A stretch of DNA of 64,000 nt, taken from NCBI RefSeq assembly GCF_004028275.1, contig NZ_CP035033.1, positions 682,001 to 746,000 of the forward strand, written 5' to 3'. The notes below the pieces were generated by a model, which saw only the letters and a list, made by a program, of their open reading frames with translations, ran no database searches and was not told the origin of the DNA. A program made the position numbers and the translations under genes. How positions within the stretch are numbered: the stretch's first letter is position 1; each line of letters starts with the position of its first letter. Origin of the DNA: Hydrogenovibrio thermophilus. GTDB lineage: Bacteria; Pseudomonadota; Gammaproteobacteria; Thiomicrospirales; Thiomicrospiraceae. Positions 61,473-64,000 of this stretch are shown in pieces.

Positions 61473-63212
61473 ATGTTCAATTCACAGTTAAAGCATGATT
61501 ATGCTCAGTTGCAAAAACGTTATGATTCGGCGCAAGGTGTGCTCGATGCCTTGAACCGCTCCATGGCGGTCATTGAATTCGATTTGGAAGGCAAGGTGCT
61601 CCATGCGAATGACAATTTTCTGAAAACCGTCGGTTACGCTCTGGAAGAGGTTGCCGGCCGGCACCATCGAATTTTTGTACCGTCGTCGATTGCACAGGCG
61701 TCGGACTACGCGGCTTTTTGGAGCAAACTGGCGAAGGGCGAGTTTGTTTCCGGGCGTTTTAAGCGCGTCAATAAGCAGGGCGACACTGTTTGGTTGGAGG
61801 CGAGCTATAACCCGATTGTGAATGCGCAAGGTCAGGTGGAAAAAGTGGTGAAGTTCGCTTCCGACATTACCGAACAGGTGGAAGGTGAGCTGGAATTCAA
61901 AGCGCAAATGGATGCGATTAATCGAGTGATGGCGGTGATTGAGTTTGAGCTTGATGGCACCATCCGTACCGCGAACGAAAATTTTTGCAAAACCATGGGC
62001 TATTCGTTGGCGGAAATCCAAGGGCAGAAACACGCGATGTTTGCCGAGCCGGGGTCTGCCGATACTGACGAATATCGGGCGTTTTGGGGTGAATTGAACC
62101 ACGGAAAGTTTGTGTCCGGCACCTTTAAACGTGTGAAGAAAAATGGCGAAGACGTTTGGTTGGAAGCCAGTTACAATCCGATTTTGGATACCGAGGGGCG
62201 GCCATACAAAGTGGTGAAATACGCCACTGATGTCGGTCAGAACGACAATATGAAATTGCTGCGCCGTGTGGTGGACGAAGCGACTCGAGTGATGCAGGCG
62301 TTTGCCGCCGGCGATTTAACGCGCCGGATGCCGGAAGCGCTGCAATCGGGGCGAGGTTCGATGTTCTCGCCGGAAATCGAACGCATCAACGATGGTATCG
62401 GTCAGATGTCTGACCGTTTGACGGAAGTCATCGCGCAAGCCACCGAGGCCACTCGCGTGGTGGCCTCGGCTTCCGATGAAGTTTCGCAAGGCGCGCACGA
62501 TTTGAACGACCGAGTGCAAGAGCAGGCGGCGGCGTTGGAGGAGACGGCGCAGAACATGGAAAACATGACGCAGGTGGTTAAGAATAATGCCCAGCATTCG
62601 CAGCAGGCGTCACACGTTTCCATCGAGGTACAAGGCAAGGCGTCGGATGGTATGCAGGTGATGCGTGCCACCATTGACGCCATGGGCGCAATTCAGGAGT
62701 CCAGCCATAAGATTGCCGACATCGTTACTTTGATTGACAGCATTGCGTTTCAGACCAATTTGCTGGCGTTGAATGCCGCGGTGGAAGCGGCCAGAGCCGG
62801 AGATCATGGCCGTGGTTTCGCGGTGGTGGCCGGAGAAGTTCGGGCCTTGGCACAGAAGTCGTCCGACGCGGCCAAGGAAATCCGTCAGTTGATTGATGAG
62901 AGCGTGAAGCGGGTTGAACAGGGTAGTGAGCAGGCCTCCAAGTCCGGGGAAGTGTTGGAGCAAATCGCCCAGTCCATTGACAGTGTCACGGAAATGGTCA
63001 ATCAAATCGCCTCGGCAACCGCCGAGCAGATGACCGGCATCGAGCAGGTGCACCATACTGTGACCCAGTTGGATGACGTGACCCAACAAAACGCCGCTTT
63101 GGTCGAGGAAACCACCTCGGCGGCGGAAAGTTTACGTTATCAAGCCGATATTCTGGCGAAAGACATGTCGTTTTTCACGACGGATAAACCCTCGGAACTG
63201 ACCAAGAAGTAA
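61473..63212 (+). CDS. Soluble chemoreceptor with two PAS domains (BdlA/Aer2-like)
   Basis: A 579-residue methyl-accepting chemotaxis protein without membrane segments. Two tandem, very similar PAS domains ([30 protein letters not shown] near 28-135; [30 protein letters not shown] near 150-260), each ending in [10 protein letters not shown], are followed by a HAMP-like linker ([17 protein letters not shown]) and the signalling hairpin [44 protein letters not shown]. The soluble PAS-PAS-MCP layout is that of P. aeruginosa BdlA, a biofilm-dispersal regulator; with the nearby diguanylate cyclase such a role is possible but unproven. Confidence 0.9.
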   Translation: MFNSQLKHDYAQLQKRYDSAQGVLDALNRSMAVIEFDLEGKVLHANDNFLKTVGYALEEVAGRHHRIFVPSSIAQASDYAAFWSKLAKGEFVSGRFKRVNKQGDTVWLEASYNPIVNAQGQVEKVVKFASDITEQVEGELEFKAQMDAINRVMAVIEFELDGTIRTANENFCKTMGYSLAEIQGQKHAMFAEPGSADTDEYRAFWGELNHGKFVSGTFKRVKKNGEDVWLEASYNPILDTEGRPYKVVKYATDVGQNDNMKLLRRVVDEATRVMQAFAAGDLTRRMPEALQSGRGSMFSPEIERINDGIGQMSDRLTEVIAQATEATRVVASASDEVSQGAHDLNDRVQEQAAALEETAQNMENMTQVVKNNAQHSQQASHVSIEVQGKASDGMQVMRATIDAMGAIQESSHKIADIVTLIDSIAFQTNLLALNAAVEAARAGDHGRGFAVVAGEVRALAQKSSDAAKEIRQLIDESVKRVEQGSEQASKSGEVLEQIAQSIDSVTEMVNQIASATAEQMTGIEQVHHTVTQLDDVTQQNAALVEETTSAAESLRYQADILAKDMSFFTTDKPSELTKK

Positions 63213-63340
63213 GGCATGTGCCTTTCAGGGCTTACGATAAAACGTCTTCGCTCTAAAGGGTATAAAGGCCTGTCCGTTTCCTGAAAAATGTTTCATCTCG
63301 GTTGTTTATTGTCGATGACGCCGGGTTGGTTTGAGCGGCA

Positions 63341-64000
63341 TCAAAGACCGGCGATGTCGGTGACTTTATAGCCGGTGGTGATGACCATGGTGTAAGCCGC
63401 ACGAACGTGTTCCTGACTGATGTCCAAATGGCTGAGAGCGTAATCGCGGGATTGTTTGAGCTCGTCGCTGACGTAGTTTTGCCCCATGGCGGAGCAGGCG
63501 ACAAAGTCGCTGAGCATCATCAACAGTGCCATGTTGCAGATTTTGTTGTGTGTTTGGCGAATCTGTGGCGTGATGTGGCGGGAGTGGTGCAGCAAAATCC
63601 CTTTGTAGATTTCGGGAATCATATCCCAGTTCTTGGCAATGATGACCCCGGCTTCACTGTGGGATGTGTCGAACATGTCCAATTCCTGTTGCCGTGCGGT
63701 ATAGGGTTTGGACAGGGATTTCAGGAAAATCGGCTTATAGGCGATGGGGTCGATTTTCGAGAGGAAAACGGCTCCGATGTTTTGTAGAAGTCCTGCCAGA
63801 TAAGCCTCGGAGCGACTGATGCCGTCAATGCTATCGGACAGTTCCGCTGCGGCCAAACCGGCGTTCATGCCGTGCTTCATAATCGCGTTTTCCAGTGGAC
63901 TGTTATTGTGTTGCCGCACCAGAATCGCGGAGGAGAACAGTTCGAATACATTGTCCAGTCCGATCAGGTTGAGAATGGTGCGGACCTTCATCAATTGGTC
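63341..64000 (-). CDS. HDOD-domain signalling protein, truncated at window end
   Basis: At least 219 codons on the minus strand, open to the window edge. It contains VRTILNLIGLDNVFELFSSAILV, AIMKHGMNAGLAAAELSD, AYLAGLLQNIGAVFLSKI and DTSHSEAGVIIAKNWDMIPEIYKGILLHHSRH, the helical pattern of HDOD domains, which are related to HD phosphohydrolases but usually lack catalytic metal residues. The N terminus lies beyond base 64000. The 128 bp between it and the chemoreceptor show no feature. Confidence 0.8.
   Translation of the reverse strand, partial: DQLMKVRTILNLIGLDNVFELFSSAILVRQHNNSPLENAIMKHGMNAGLAAAELSDSIDGISRSEAYLAGLLQNIGAVFLSKIDPIAYKPIFLKSLSKPYTARQQELDMFDTSHSEAGVIIAKNWDMIPEIYKGILLHHSRHITPQIRQTHNKICNMALLMMLSDFVACSAMGQNYVSDELKQSRDYALSHLDISQEHVRAAYTMVITTGYKVTDIAGL

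Noticed and set aside
1-64000. CRISPR arrays, prophage, integron or toxin-antitoxin modules
   Set aside because: No regularly spaced direct repeats, integrase, recombinase, phage structural genes or recognisable toxin-antitoxin pairs were seen. The scattered CCAGGCCTGG copies have irregular spacing and are not a CRISPR.

Overview
This 64-kb window is a gene-dense stretch of a bacterial chromosome, with an estimated GC content a little over 50% (not counted exactly). The gene set points to a marine or halotolerant gammaproteobacterium: ectABC plus an ectoine-type aspartate kinase, a tesA/ybbA/ybbP block, greB, bolA, phoU-phoB-phoR, and tRNA genes with encoded CCA. Periplasmic DsrE-like and thioredoxin proteins and a TsoY-like membrane protein fit a sulfur oxidiser of the Thiomicrospira/Hydrogenovibrio type. 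That placement is inference from gene content, not from a marker phylogeny. No phage, integrase, transposase or CRISPR array was seen.

Layout. 1-11,910: end of a SIS-domain gene, then a co-directional glycogen/alpha-glucan operon (glk, glgC, a GH57 enzyme, malQ, glgB, glgA, glgP). 12,048-13,909: DUF3392 protein, greB, LPP20-type lipoprotein and a small unknown protein. 13,980-18,946: ectoine region (ectA, ectB, ectC, ask) with a long leader and a downstream membrane TPR protein. 19,155-23,516: periplasmic thioredoxin, TolC-like channel, very short HlyD-like adaptor, DUF4870 protein and type II NADH dehydrogenase. 23,754-27,423: tRNA-Asn, 4.5S SRP RNA, dnaX, ybaB, recR. 27,525-32,678: argF and argD, divergent ilvE with a zinc-ribbon protein, and glnA. 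33,186-43,868: a phosphate region (pstC, pstA, pstB, phoU, phoB, phoR, convergent pit, pstS) with Pho boxes before pstC and pstS. 43,981-51,512: ferredoxin, ion channel, TsoY-like protein with a folded leader, DsrE protein, BolA, TesA and the YbbA/YbbP exporter. 51,608-64,000: tRNA-Pro, a diguanylate cyclase, a BFD-like protein, a metallophosphoesterase, two chemoreceptors, hrpB, a lipoprotein hydrolase and a truncated HDOD protein.

The strongest unexplained signal is a 10-bp perfect palindrome, CCAGGCCTGG. I count 17 exact copies, against about 0.06 expected by chance. Nine lie in the small intergenic fraction, several as cores of terminator-like hairpins, and seven of the eight coding copies are read in the same frame as Gln-Ala-Trp. 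It resembles the highly iterated palindromes of cyanobacteria or uptake-sequence families, and it consists of two back-to-back CCWGG sites. A second unusual element is a 164-bp near-complete palindrome between pstB and phoU.

The window is mainly core metabolism and nutrient homeostasis: carbon storage (glg), osmoprotection (ect), nitrogen (glnA, arg), phosphate (pst/pho/pit) and signalling (c-di-GMP, chemotaxis). All functional calls come from reading motifs by eye. No database search was run.
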